DNA of 64,000 nt from positions 3,038,001 through 3,102,000 of the forward strand of contig NZ_CP011524.1 in assembly GCF_004154955.1 (NCBI RefSeq), in the 5' to 3' direction. Numbering within the stretch: the first letter of the stretch is position 1; every line of letters starts with the position of its first letter. The translations under genes were made by a program, and so were the position numbers. This document shows, piece by piece, positions 16,106 through 25,083 of the stretch. The notes under the pieces were generated by a model, which had not been told where the DNA came from, did no database searches, and saw only the letters and a program-made list of their open reading frames with translations. This DNA is from Intestinimonas butyriciproducens (lineage in GTDB: Bacteria > Bacillota > Clostridia > Oscillospirales > Oscillospiraceae).

Positions 16106-17500
16106 ATGTCCAGCAACACCGCTGCCCAGTCCAAGGGGACGCCGCTCTGGCGGATCAGCAAGAAATTTAACTTCGCCGCCGAAAAGATCATTCCCGATTC
16201 CTTCGTATTTTGCGTGATCCTGATGCTTGTCGTCTTCGTCCTGTCGCTGGTCCTCTGCGGCAAGGGCCCCTTGGAACTCCTGATCGCCTGGTGGGATGGC
16301 CTGAGCAGCCAGTTCACCCTGGCCTTCCAGATGGGCCTGATGGTCATTGTCTGTGCCACCTGCGCCCAAAGTCCTCAGGTTGCTAAGCTGTTGAACAAAA
16401 TTGCAGGCTTGGTCAACAGCCGTACCGCCGCGCTGATTGTGTTGATGATTTTCGGCTATGTCACTTCCATGCTGAACTGGGCTTTCTGCACCATCGTCAC
16501 CCCCATTTTGGCCATGCATCTGGCAAAGCGCATCAAAGGTCTCCATTTCCCCATGATGGTGGCCGGCGGCTACTCCTGCATGATCCTGGGCCAGTGTCTC
16601 GGGCCCTCCGCCACCCTGTACTCCAACCTGGCCACCGAGGGCAGTTCTTATGCGGCTATCGTAGGCCAGACCATGAGCGTAGCCGACACCTGCTACAACC
16701 CCATGAACATTATCCTCTTTACTGTCCTGGCCATCGTGTTTATTCTGCTGGTCCTTTTCACCCAGCCCGGTGAGCATGAACTGGTGGAGCTGGGCAATAT
16801 CGCCACCCAGGCCGATGTAGAACCCAAGTCCTATCGCAGTACTACCAAAGCGGAGACACCGGCCGAGAAAATGAACACCTTCAAGCCCATCATGTGGGTG
16901 GTCGGCGCCTTCATCTTCGTCTATATCATCTATTCTGTGGCCACCAAAGGCCTGTTGGGCGCTCTGAATATGAATCTGGTCATCTTCCTGTTCGTGGGCA
17001 TCAACTGCTTCCTGTTCCCCGAACCCCACGCCTGGATCGAGGCCCACTCCAACAGCATGCACCTGGCCACGGACGTTATGCTCCAGTTCCCCTTCTACGG
17101 TGCCATCATGGGCATGATGTACCTGGACGGCGGCCTGGGCTCCGTGCTGGTTAACGCCATCGTCTCCATAGCCAATGCTCAGACCTTGCCTATTTTCTCC
17201 TTCCTTTCGGCCTGTGTCACCAATCTGTTCATTCCCTCTCAGGGCGGTCAGTTCACTGTGCAAGGTCCTCTTATTGTTGAAGCTGCCAAGGCTATTCCGG
17301 GCGCCAACCTGGTCAACTGCCTCAACGCCTTTGTCTATGGCGACGAGTGCACCAACCTGCTCCAGCCGCTGTATGTCATTCCTGCCCTGTCTGTGGTCGG
17401 CATGAAGCTGAAGGATGTGTGGGGCTTCATGGCCTTCATCTGTATGTTCTGGGTGGTCATCACCTGCCTGGGTCTGTACTTCATCCCCACGTTCGTCTGA
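16106..17500 (+). CDS. atoE: Short-chain fatty acid / acetoacetate transporter, AtoE family
   Basis: A 464-residue protein with about 11-12 membrane segments. Family features are the N-terminal IIPDSFVFCVILMLVVF, QSPQVAKLLNKIA, SMLNWAFCTIVTPILAM and the conserved late region PSQGGQFTVQGPLIVEAA (AtoE, PF02667). It moves acetoacetate or short-chain fatty acids, which fits the acetoacetate made by BKACE. It lies 66 bases after the dehydrogenase; TATAAT at 16074-16079 could give it an extra promoter, though the -35 is poor. Confidence 0.88.
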   Translation: MSSNTAAQSKGTPLWRISKKFNFAAEKIIPDSFVFCVILMLVVFVLSLVLCGKGPLELLIAWWDGLSSQFTLAFQMGLMVIVCATCAQSPQVAKLLNKIAGLVNSRTAALIVLMIFGYVTSMLNWAFCTIVTPILAMHLAKRIKGLHFPMMVAGGYSCMILGQCLGPSATLYSNLATEGSSYAAIVGQTMSVADTCYNPMNIILFTVLAIVFILLVLFTQPGEHELVELGNIATQADVEPKSYRSTTKAETPAEKMNTFKPIMWVVGAFIFVYIIYSVATKGLLGALNMNLVIFLFVGINCFLFPEPHAWIEAHSNSMHLATDVMLQFPFYGAIMGMMYLDGGLGSVLVNAIVSIANAQTLPIFSFLSACVTNLFIPSQGGQFTVQGPLIVEAAKAIPGANLVNCLNAFVYGDECTNLLQPLYVIPALSVVGMKLKDVWGFMAFICMFWVVITCLGLYFIPTFV

Positions 17501-17569
17501 TCCCTCGGCCTCCATCTCTGCGATTCCAATTCTGCACTACCTTCTCTGTCTGTGCAAACCCAATTCCAA

Positions 17570-17607
17570 GCTGCAAAGGGAGGGCCTCAGGGCCCTCCCT
17601 TTGCAGC
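17570..17607 (+). terminator. Strong hairpin after atoE
   Basis: A perfect 17-bp stem (17570-17586 with 17591-17607, TCAG loop). No T-run follows, so it may act as a 3'-end stabiliser before the T-rich terminator at 17717-17768. Confidence 0.6.
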
Positions 17608-17632
17608 ACGCTCAGGAAAGGAGCGAACGGCC

Positions 17633-17686
17633 ATGCGCTACCAAGTGGTCCGCATCGTCGAAAAGGGTCCCAATCACTGGCGCTGA
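17633..17686 (+). CDS. Possible 17-residue small protein or leader peptide
   Basis: ATG at 17633 with AAAGGAG upstream starts a short frame, MRYQVVRIVEKGPNHWR, ending in TGA. It sits between the two hairpins downstream of atoE. Nothing lies downstream on the same strand for it to control, because ilvE is convergent. Translation is only suggested by the ribosome binding site. Confidence 0.25.
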   Translation: MRYQVVRIVEKGPNHWR

Positions 17687-17716
17687 GGGAGGTCCCCGTC
17701 GTCCCAAAACGCATAA

Positions 17717-17768
17717 AAGCCCCCGGAACGCCTGCTCAGGCGCTCCAGGGGCTTGTCTTTTTCTTCTT
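17717..17768. terminator. Terminator between atoE and convergent ilvE
   Basis: An imperfect stem from AAGCCCC (17717) to GGGGCTT (ending 17754), followed by a T-rich tract on the plus strand. It probably serves both convergent genes. Confidence 0.7.
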
Positions 17769-17772
17769 CTGT

Positions 17773-18837
17773 TTACAGTTTAACGGTCCAGCCGTAGGGG
17801 TCGGGCTCCACACCCCACTGAATACCTGTCAGAGTATCGTACAGCTTCTGGGTCAGGCTCCCGATCTCCCCGCCGTTGACCACCACGTGCTTGTCCTTCC
17901 AGCCCATCTCACCGATGGGAGAGATCACGGCGGCGGTGCCGGTGCCCCAGGCCTCCTCCAGCTTGCCGCTTTCGGCGGCGTCAAACAGCTCCTCGGCGGT
18001 AATGAGCCGCTCCTCCACCGCGTAGCCCCAGTCCCGCAGCAGTTCCAGGCAGGACCTTCTGGTGATGCCGGGCAGCACGGAGCCGGTGAGGGCGGGCGTG
18101 ATGATCTTGCCGTCCACCTTGAACATCACGTTCATAGAGCCCACTTCTTCAATATACTTCCGGTGGACGCCGTCCAGCCAGAGGACCTGGGCGTAGCCCT
18201 GCTCCTCCGCCCGCTCACCGGCGCGGATGGAGGCGGCGTAGTTGCCGCCGCACTTGGTATAGCCCGTACCGCCCTTGACGGCCCGGACGTCGTCGTTTTC
18301 CACATAGATTTTCACCGGGTTGATGCCCTCGGCATAGTATGCCCCCACAGGTCCGGTGATGATGCAGAAGAGATAGCTGTGGGAGGCGTGGACTCCCAGA
18401 CTGGCATCGGTGGCGATCACAAAGGGGCGGATATAGAGGGAAGTGCCCGGCTCGTTGGGCACCCAGTCGGCGTCCACCTTCACCAGAGCCTTGACCGCCT
18501 CTACGAACAGCTCCTCGGGGACCGGCGGAATGCACAGGCGGTCACAGGAGTCGGCCATACGCCGGGCGTTGTCGGCGGGCCGGAAGAGCTGTACGCTGCC
18601 GTCGGGAGCCCGATAGGCCTTCAGCCCTTCAAAGACCTCCTGGGCATAGTGGAACACCATGGCGGAGGGGTCCAGCATAAAGGGGCCATAGGGAACGATG
18701 CGGGGGTCGTGCCAGCCCTGTCCGGCGTGATAGTCGAGCAGGAACATGTGATCGGAAAAAATCTTGCCAAATCCCAGAGTTTTGGGGTCGGGCTTTTCCT
18801 TGAGCTTGGCGGCGCGCTGGATTTTGATCTCCTCCAT
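17773..18837 (-). CDS. ilvE: Branched-chain amino acid aminotransferase
   Basis: A 354-residue fold-IV PLP aminotransferase of the longer BCAT type. Signatures are QEVFEGLKAYR (near 62), RRMADSCDRLCIPP, LYIRPFVIATD, the PLP-lysine region GGTGYTKCGGNYAAS near 190-205, and LTGSVLPGITRRS. It interconverts branched-chain amino acids and 2-keto acids. AGGGAGG lies upstream of the ATG. Its position next to Liv/Azl transport genes fits branched-chain amino acid fermentation or synthesis. Confidence 0.93.
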   Translation of the reverse strand: MEEIKIQRAAKLKEKPDPKTLGFGKIFSDHMFLLDYHAGQGWHDPRIVPYGPFMLDPSAMVFHYAQEVFEGLKAYRAPDGSVQLFRPADNARRMADSCDRLCIPPVPEELFVEAVKALVKVDADWVPNEPGTSLYIRPFVIATDASLGVHASHSYLFCIITGPVGAYYAEGINPVKIYVENDDVRAVKGGTGYTKCGGNYAASIRAGERAEEQGYAQVLWLDGVHRKYIEEVGSMNVMFKVDGKIITPALTGSVLPGITRRSCLELLRDWGYAVEERLITAEELFDAAESGKLEEAWGTGTAAVISPIGEMGWKDKHVVVNGGEIGSLTQKLYDTLTGIQWGVEPDPYGWTVKL

Positions 18838-18874
18838 GGTGGATGCCTCCCTAAACGTTATCTGATTAGAGGAT

Positions 18875-18903
18875 ATTATAGCAGTATCGCCACTTTAACG
18901 CAA
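18875..18903 (-). promoter_or_regulatory. Probable ilvE promoter
   Basis: On the minus strand TTGCGT (18898-18903), 17 bases, TATAAT (18875-18880), about 38 bases before the ATG. The -35 is weak. Confidence 0.55.
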
Positions 18904-18982
18904 TAGAGGAAGTGACGGAAAATGGGATTTCCCCACCCTGCTCCGCCGTCACTATTTCATTTCTCTCTCCCAGGGGCAGCCC

Positions 18983-19011
18983 TTGTATTTTCCCCCCTTT
19001 TCTGATATAAT
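18983..19011 (+). promoter_or_regulatory. gdpP operon promoter
   Basis: TTGTAT (18983-18988), 17-base spacer, perfect TATAAT (19006-19011), 45 bases before the gdpP start. Confidence 0.75.
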
Positions 19012-19056
19012 AAATTCTCATATCAGGCTTTCATCCAACTTTAAGGAGGTGTGCGT

Positions 19057-21057
19057 TTGAAGAACAAAAAGCTCTCCAACCTGCTGGAGCCCAGTCTGGG
19101 GCTCTATCTCACCTGCCTGGTCCTTTTTGCTGCCGCCTCCGCTCTGTTTTCCGTGCCGCTGGCCGTGGTGGAGGGGGTCGTGGTCGTCATTCTCTACCTC
19201 TATCTTCGCCGCAGCAACAGCCTTCGCAAAAAGGAGATGCTTCGATATATCGACTCGGTGACGACCAACATGGACGCGGCCAGCCGGGACACTATGCTCA
19301 ACTCTCCCCTGCCCATGGTCCTCTTCCAGCCGGACACCGACGAAGTCATATGGTCCAACGAGCGGTTTCTCCAGCTCACCGACGAGAGGGACCATCTCTT
19401 TGACACCAAGCTCTCCACACTGGTCCCCGGCTTCGATTCCCGGTGGCTCCTGGAGGGAAAGAGCGCCTGTCCCGGGGAGGTGAAGCTGGGAGCCAAGCGT
19501 TTTCTGGTCTTCGGCTCCCTGGTCCGCTCCGAGGAGAAGCGCGGCCGCGCGGCCGCGCTGGCCACGACTTACTGGGTGGAGATCACCGACTACTCCGCCG
19601 TGAAAGAGGAGTTCTTCGCTTCTCAGCCTGTGGTGGCCGTGCTGCTGCTGGACAACTATGAGGATGCGGTGAAATCCGCCGACGAATCCGGGCGCACCGC
19701 CCTGCTCAGCGAGATTAACAAGCGTCTGGCCGCCTGGGTGGCCCCCACCGGCGGTCTCTTCTGCCGCTATGACCGGGACCGCTATCTTTTCCTCTTTGAA
19801 GAGCGCTATCTCAAGCATTTTCAGGAGACCAAATTCGATGTACTCGACGCCGTACACGATATTCCCAGCCCCAGCGGCGTGCCCGCCACGCTCTCCATCG
19901 GCGTGGGGAAAGACGCCCCCAGTTTCAAGGAACTGCTGGAGTATGCCTCTCTCTCCATCGAGATGGCCCTCTCCCGGGGCGGCGACCAGGCCGTGGTGAA
20001 AAACAAATTCAACTTCGAATTCTACGGCGGCCGCAGCAAGGAGATGGAGAAGCGCACCAAGGTAAAGAGCCGTGTCATGGCCAATGCACTGGGCGAGCTC
20101 ATTGCCGACTCCTCTTATGTCTTTGTCATGGGTCATAAATTCCCGGACCTGGACTGCATCGGCGCCTGTGCCGGGGTGTGCGCCATCGCCCGGAAGCGGG
20201 GCGTACAGGCCCGCATCATCCGGGAACCGGGCAACAATCCCGCCGCTGATATGGTGGGCAAGCTCAGTCAGACGCCGGAGTATAAGGAGACGTTCCTCTC
20301 CGCCCAGGACGCCATCATCCTGGCCGATCCGCGGACGCTGCTGGTGGTGGTGGACACCAACCGCCCGGAGCAGGTCATGAGCCAGGACTTGCTGGAGTGC
20401 TGTACCAGGGTGGCCGTCATCGACCACCATCGGCGGGCCGCCTCCTACATCTCCAACGCCGCTCTCAACTTCCACGAGCCCTACGCCTCTTCCGCCAGTG
20501 AGCTGGTCACCGAGCTGCTCCAATACATCCTGGAGCCCACCGACCTGCTCAAGATCGAAGCGGAGGCCATTTTGGCGGGTATTGTGCTGGACACCAAAAA
20601 CTTCACCATGCGTACTGGTACTCGTACCTTCGAGGCGGCGGCGTTTCTCCGCCGCTCCGGGGCCGACACCGGAGATGTGAAGAAGCTCTTTCAAAATGAT
20701 CTGAGCGGCGTGATTGCCCGCTATGACATCATTCGGACCGCCCGGATGTACCACAATGACATCGCCGTGGCTGCGGTGGATCACACGGTCGGGCGGGTAA
20801 CGGCGGCGCAGGCCGCTGACGAGTTGCTCAACATCAGCGGCATCGACGCCTCTTTCGTCCTCTTCCCCGACGCGGATGGAGAGCGGGTGGTCATCTCCGC
20901 CCGCAGCATGGGGGACACCAACGTGCAGGTGGTTCTGGAAAAGCTGGGCGGCGGCGGCAATGCCGCCACCGCCGGAGCCCAGGTGCCCTCCGGCAGTGTG
21001 GAGGAGGTCCTCCAGCGGCTTCTGCGCGCCATCGACCAGTATTTCGAGGAAGATTGA
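19057..21057 (+). CDS. gdpP: Cyclic-di-AMP phosphodiesterase GdpP (GGDEF-like + DHH/DHHA1)
   Basis: A 666-residue membrane protein: two N-terminal helices (about 10-52), a degenerate PAS region, a degenerate GGDEF domain (RYDRDRYLFLFEERY near 235, lacking the catalytic motif) and a DHH phosphodiesterase. The DHH part shows GHKFPDLDCIGA near 358, VVDTNRP, VIDHHRR near 453 and VLDTKNFTMRTG. It hydrolyses c-di-AMP. The TTG at 19057 is chosen because AGGAGGT ends directly at the GTG at 19051, leaving that codon no spacing. The usual C-terminal GGGGH reads GGGGNAA, a conservative oddity. Followed by rplI and dnaB, the standard Firmicute order. Confidence 0.92.
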   Translation: MKNKKLSNLLEPSLGLYLTCLVLFAAASALFSVPLAVVEGVVVVILYLYLRRSNSLRKKEMLRYIDSVTTNMDAASRDTMLNSPLPMVLFQPDTDEVIWSNERFLQLTDERDHLFDTKLSTLVPGFDSRWLLEGKSACPGEVKLGAKRFLVFGSLVRSEEKRGRAAALATTYWVEITDYSAVKEEFFASQPVVAVLLLDNYEDAVKSADESGRTALLSEINKRLAAWVAPTGGLFCRYDRDRYLFLFEERYLKHFQETKFDVLDAVHDIPSPSGVPATLSIGVGKDAPSFKELLEYASLSIEMALSRGGDQAVVKNKFNFEFYGGRSKEMEKRTKVKSRVMANALGELIADSSYVFVMGHKFPDLDCIGACAGVCAIARKRGVQARIIREPGNNPAADMVGKLSQTPEYKETFLSAQDAIILADPRTLLVVVDTNRPEQVMSQDLLECCTRVAVIDHHRRAASYISNAALNFHEPYASSASELVTELLQYILEPTDLLKIEAEAILAGIVLDTKNFTMRTGTRTFEAAAFLRRSGADTGDVKKLFQNDLSGVIARYDIIRTARMYHNDIAVAAVDHTVGRVTAAQAADELLNISGIDASFVLFPDADGERVVISARSMGDTNVQVVLEKLGGGGNAATAGAQVPSGSVEEVLQRLLRAIDQYFEED

Positions 21058-21154
21058 CAGCGGGAGGACACCTGAAGCGCACGCCCTTAGCGGTTGGCGC
21101 ATTGCGGAAATCCATGCGGCATATTAAATTTGATCCGGAAAGGAACGACATAAC

Positions 21155-21604
21155 ATGAAAGTGATTTTGAATCAGGACGTCAAGGGCCAGGGCAAGAAGG
21201 GCCAACTAGTGGAGGTCTCCGACGGCTACGCCCGCAATTTTCTGCTCCCCCGCAAGCTGGCTGTGGAGGCTAACGCTGACAACGTAAACAAGATGAAGCT
21301 GGAGGAAAAGGCCAAAAAGGCCCGTGAGGCTGCGGAAAAGGCCGAGGCCGAGGCCATCGCCGAGCAGCTCAAGGGCTGCACCGTGAAAATCTACGCCAAG
21401 TCCGGCTCCGGCGGGCGCCTCTTCGGCGCCGTCACCTCCAAGGAGATCGCCGAGTGCCTCAAGGCCCAATACGGCCTGGATGTGGCCAAGAGCAAAATCG
21501 TCCAAGAGGAACCCATCAAGTCCTTCGGCACCTATGACCTCAAGTGCAAGCTCGGCTATGAGGTGGCCGGCAATCTTCACGTGGTCGTCGCCGAGGAGAA
21601 ATAA
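21155..21604 (+). CDS. rplI: 50S ribosomal protein L9
   Basis: A 149-residue L9: MKVILNQDVKGQGKKGQLV, the VSDGYARNFLLPRKLA block, a long charged connecting helix (about 41-75) and the C-terminal domain with GGRLFGAVTSKEIAECL. It binds 23S rRNA on the large subunit. GGAAAGGA precedes the ATG. It lies between gdpP and dnaB in an apparent operon. Confidence 0.96.
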   Translation: MKVILNQDVKGQGKKGQLVEVSDGYARNFLLPRKLAVEANADNVNKMKLEEKAKKAREAAEKAEAEAIAEQLKGCTVKIYAKSGSGGRLFGAVTSKEIAECLKAQYGLDVAKSKIVQEEPIKSFGTYDLKCKLGYEVAGNLHVVVAEEK

Positions 21605-21679
21605 GCGGTACGGTAGCCCGCCGAAAAGCGGGCGGTGCGGAGCGGACCTTGCTCCGACGACAGGAGGTGCGGAGAGAAA

Positions 21680-23029
21680 ATGGACGAGGAACTCTTGGTC
21701 CGTCAGATGCCCCATTCGGTGGAGGCGGAGCAGGCGGTGCTGGGCTCCATGCTCATCGATGTCCGATGCGTCCCCGCCGTCATCGAAAAACTCCGCCCGG
21801 AGGACTTTTATCTCAAGCAGAACCGGGATATCTATGAGACCATCTATTCCATGTTCAGTCTCTCCGAGACCATCGATCCGGTAACTGTACTGGACCATAT
21901 GCGTCTGGGAGGCGTATTCGACGAAAACACCTCCCGGTCCTATATCCTTCAGCTTATGGAGGTCACCCCCACCGCCGCCAACGTGGGGGAATACATTGAG
22001 ATCGTAAAAGACAAATCTTTGCTGCGCCGCATTGCGGAGACCGCCGGAGACCTCACGGCCATGGTGCAGGAGGGCACCGGTACCGCCCAGGAGGTGCTGG
22101 ATGCCGCCGAACAGCGCATCTACGCCATCCGGCAGGGCCGCTCCAGTCAGGGGCTCACGCCCATCTCCTCCGTGGTGCTGGACGTGTTGGACCGGCTGGA
22201 GGAGCTCTCCAAGCTGGACGCCGCCGTGCCCGGACTGTCCACCGGCCTCCCGGATGTGGACGCCGCCATCTCCGGCCTCAACAACTCCGACCTGATCCTG
22301 CTGGCCGCCCGTCCCGGTATGGGCAAGACTTCTTTTGCCCTGAACGTCCTTCTTCAGGTAGGCAAGTTCTCGGGCAAAACGGCGGTGTTTTTTTCTCTGG
22401 AAATGAGCCGGGAACAGTTAGCCATGCGCCTCATCTCCAACGAGGCCTTTGTCGATAACAAAAAGCTGGTGACCGGCCGGCTTTCCGATGAAGACTGGGA
22501 CAAGATCGCCCTGGCCGCCGCCGCCCTGGGCCGCTCCAAGATCCTGATCGACGACAATCCCGCCCTCTCGGTCGCCGATATGAACGCCAAATGCCGTCGG
22601 GTGGATAACCTGGGGCTCGTCGTCATAGACTATCTCCAATTGATGCAATCCGCCGGCGGCAAGCAGCGCTACTCCGGCGAGAACCGTCAGCAGGTGGTGT
22701 CCGACATCTCCCGGGCCCTGAAGATCATGGCAAAGGAGCTCAATGTGCCCGTGGTGTGTCTTTCCCAGCTCTCCCGTGGACCGGAGAGCCGCCAGGACAA
22801 ACGGCCCATGCTCTCCGACCTGCGCGAATCCGGCGCCATCGAGCAGGATGCCGACATTGTCATGTTCCTTTATCGGGACGACTATTACAATGAGGATTCC
22901 GAGCTGCGGAACCTGGCGGAGTGCATCATTGCCAAAAACCGCCACGGGGAGACCCGAAAGGTGGAGCTCCAGTGGCTGCCCGAGTACACCACCTTCTCCT
23001 CCATCGACCGGACCCATCAGGAGTACTGA
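21680..23029 (+). CDS. dnaB: Replicative DNA helicase DnaB
   Basis: A 449-residue helicase. The N-terminal domain begins PHSVEAEQAVLGSMLID. The RecA-like C-terminal motor has Walker A ARPGMGKTS near 208, H1a FFSLEMSREQLAMR, Walker B LVVIDYLQLM and SDLRESGAIEQDADIVMFLYRD. It unwinds DNA at the replication fork. ATG at 21680 is fixed by GGAGG upstream; an earlier in-frame ATG at 21635 lacks a site. Full length, no intein. Confidence 0.96.
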   Translation: MDEELLVRQMPHSVEAEQAVLGSMLIDVRCVPAVIEKLRPEDFYLKQNRDIYETIYSMFSLSETIDPVTVLDHMRLGGVFDENTSRSYILQLMEVTPTAANVGEYIEIVKDKSLLRRIAETAGDLTAMVQEGTGTAQEVLDAAEQRIYAIRQGRSSQGLTPISSVVLDVLDRLEELSKLDAAVPGLSTGLPDVDAAISGLNNSDLILLAARPGMGKTSFALNVLLQVGKFSGKTAVFFSLEMSREQLAMRLISNEAFVDNKKLVTGRLSDEDWDKIALAAAALGRSKILIDDNPALSVADMNAKCRRVDNLGLVVIDYLQLMQSAGGKQRYSGENRQQVVSDISRALKIMAKELNVPVVCLSQLSRGPESRQDKRPMLSDLRESGAIEQDADIVMFLYRDDYYNEDSELRNLAECIIAKNRHGETRKVELQWLPEYTTFSSIDRTHQEY

Positions 23030-23031
23030 TT

Positions 23032-24471
23032 ATGGATAAGCGCCCGGACTGTGCCATGAATCGGCTCATAGACGAATATGATATGCTGCCTCCGGGGTGT
23101 ACCGTGGTCTGTGCGGTCTCCGGCGGAGCGGATTCCATCTGTCTGCTCCACCGGCTCAACCAGCTGCGGGCGATACGTCCCTTCACCCTGGTGGCCGCCC
23201 ACTATAACCATCATCTTCGGGGCGCCGAGTCCGACCGGGACGAGGCCTTTGTGAAGCGCTGGGTGGAGGACTGGTGTGGCCCAGACCCAGCCGCGGGCCA
23301 GGCCCCCCTCCCTGCCGTCCGGCTCATCACCGGCGGAGGAGACGTCTCCGGGGAGGCAAAGCGCCTGGGCCTGGGCTTGGAAGAGACCGCCCGCCGGATG
23401 CGGTATGCCTTTCTGGAGGAGGCCGCGCGGGCCGTGGGTGCAGACCGGATCGCCACCGCCCACACCGCCGACGACAACGCTGAGACCGTCCTCCTCCATC
23501 TCATCCGGGGCTCCGGTCTCCAGGGCCTCACCGGCATCCGCCCCCGCCAGGGGCGGCTGGTCCGCCCCCTGCTCACCACCACCCGCCGGGAAATCGAGGA
23601 TTATCTGGAGCTTTACCATATTCCCCACGTGGAGGACAGCACCAACCAGGACGACGCCTACACCCGGAATCAGGTCCGGCATCAGGTGATCCCCCTGCTG
23701 GATGAGATCAACCCCTGGTTTGTCCCCCGCATGGCGGACACCATTCGCTATCTCCGCTCCGACAACGACTATCTCTCCGCCCAGGCCGCGGCGGTCGCCC
23801 GCAGGGCGAGACCTGCGGGCGACGGCGGGCTTTCGATCTCTGCCGCCCTCCTGGCCTCTCAGCCCGACCCCATCGCAGTCCGCATCGTGAGCTGTCTGCT
23901 GGGCCGTCTGGGGGAGTTTCAGTTCCGCGCCGCCCATCTTACCGCCGTGGTGGCCCTCTCCCGCTCGCCATCCCCCTCCGGAGCAGTGAGTCTGCCCCAC
24001 AGCCTCACCGCCCGGCGTGTCTATGGGGAGCTGATCCTGGTCCGTGGGGCACGCCGCTCCCCCTCCTTTGCGCCTGTTTCCCTGTCCGTTCCCGGCGAGG
24101 CGGTCCTGCCCTCCATCGGCTGGACCATTGCCTGCCGCCGGGCCCCGGCACCGGAACAGCCGCCCGATACCCCAGACCACTTCTTTCTCGATCCCTCCCG
24201 TCTGACCGGTCCCCTGGTGGTCCGCCCCCGTTTGACCGGAGATATGATCACCCTCCCCCGGCGGCGTGCCAAGACAGTCAAAAAGCTACTCATCGACGCC
24301 AAGGTGCCCCGTTGGGACCGGGATCGTCTTCCCCTGCTGGCTGACGCATCAGGCCCTCTGTGGCTGGCAGGTTTCGGCCCCGACCAGGGCCGCCTCTCGT
24401 CTTCCGGCGCGCCGGCGCTGGAGGTCATCGCCCTCAGAACCGCTCCCGCTGAGGAGCTTCAGAATGAGTAA
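23032..24471 (+). CDS. tilS: tRNA(Ile)-lysidine synthetase TilS
   Basis: A 479-residue enzyme. The PP-loop SGGADSICLLHRL is near residue 30, followed by HYNHHLRGAESDRDEAFV, ARRMRYAFLEE, TAHTADDNAETVLLHLIRGSG and STNQDDAYTRNQVRH. The C-terminal substrate-binding domain is recognisable at LPRRRAKTVKKLLIDAKVPRW. It makes lysidine at C34 of the isoleucine CAU tRNA. AGGAG precedes the ATG, only two bases after the dnaB stop. Confidence 0.93.
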   Translation: MDKRPDCAMNRLIDEYDMLPPGCTVVCAVSGGADSICLLHRLNQLRAIRPFTLVAAHYNHHLRGAESDRDEAFVKRWVEDWCGPDPAAGQAPLPAVRLITGGGDVSGEAKRLGLGLEETARRMRYAFLEEAARAVGADRIATAHTADDNAETVLLHLIRGSGLQGLTGIRPRQGRLVRPLLTTTRREIEDYLELYHIPHVEDSTNQDDAYTRNQVRHQVIPLLDEINPWFVPRMADTIRYLRSDNDYLSAQAAAVARRARPAGDGGLSISAALLASQPDPIAVRIVSCLLGRLGEFQFRAAHLTAVVALSRSPSPSGAVSLPHSLTARRVYGELILVRGARRSPSFAPVSLSVPGEAVLPSIGWTIACRRAPAPEQPPDTPDHFFLDPSRLTGPLVVRPRLTGDMITLPRRRAKTVKKLLIDAKVPRWDRDRLPLLADASGPLWLAGFGPDQGRLSSSGAPALEVIALRTAPAEELQNE

Positions 24472-24480
24472 AGGATGGAT

Positions 24481-25047
24481 ATGGATATGCTGGAACAGGA
24501 CATCGAACGGGTCTTATTCACCGAAGAGGCGCTCCGCACCAGAGTACAAGAGCTGGCCAAACAGATTGACCGGGACTACGCGGGCAGGGAGCCCATTCTC
24601 ATCAGCGTCCTCCGGGGCTCCTTTGTCTTTATGGCGGATCTGGTGCGCTCCATCACCCTCCCCTGCACCCTGGACTTCATGGCCGTATCCTCTTACGGCG
24701 CCGGCACTACCTCCTCCGGTCAGGTGAAGATCACCAAGGACCTCTCGGAGAGCATCGAGGGCAAGGATGTCATCGTGGTGGAGGACATTCTGGACAGCGG
24801 CAACACCCTGAGCTATCTGCTCAAGCTGCTCCAGGCCCGGCACCCCGCCTCCATCCGGCTGTGTACGCTGCTGGATAAGCCCTCCCGCCGCACCAAGCCC
24901 GTGGAGGCCGACTACACCGGTTTTTCCGTAGACGACCTCTTTGTCGTGGGTTATGGGCTGGACTTTGCGGAAAAATACCGCAATCTTCCCTACATAGGCA
25001 TCCTGAAGCCCTGTGTCTATGAAGAGGAGCTTGTCACGGCGGACTAA
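24481..25047 (+). CDS. hpt: Hypoxanthine phosphoribosyltransferase
   Basis: About 188 residues of a type I phosphoribosyltransferase: LISVLRGSFVFMADLVR, the PRPP-binding motif VIVVEDILDSGNTL near 100, and the family ending VVGYGLDFAEKYRNLPYIG. It salvages hypoxanthine and guanine. Three in-frame ATGs lie at 24475, 24481 and 24487; 24481 is chosen because TAAAGG (24469-24474) gives six bases of spacing. tilS-hpt-ftsH is a classic Firmicute order. Confidence 0.93.
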   Translation: MDMLEQDIERVLFTEEALRTRVQELAKQIDRDYAGREPILISVLRGSFVFMADLVRSITLPCTLDFMAVSSYGAGTTSSGQVKITKDLSESIEGKDVIVVEDILDSGNTLSYLLKLLQARHPASIRLCTLLDKPSRRTKPVEADYTGFSVDDLFVVGYGLDFAEKYRNLPYIGILKPCVYEEELVTAD

Positions 25048-25083
25048 GTATCCCCACCCCATACAGAAGGACGTGGTACTTTC

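Noticed and set aside
19018-21102. A 694-codon minus-strand frame opposite gdpP
   Set aside because: Antisense shadow; GdpP motifs are intact on the plus strand.
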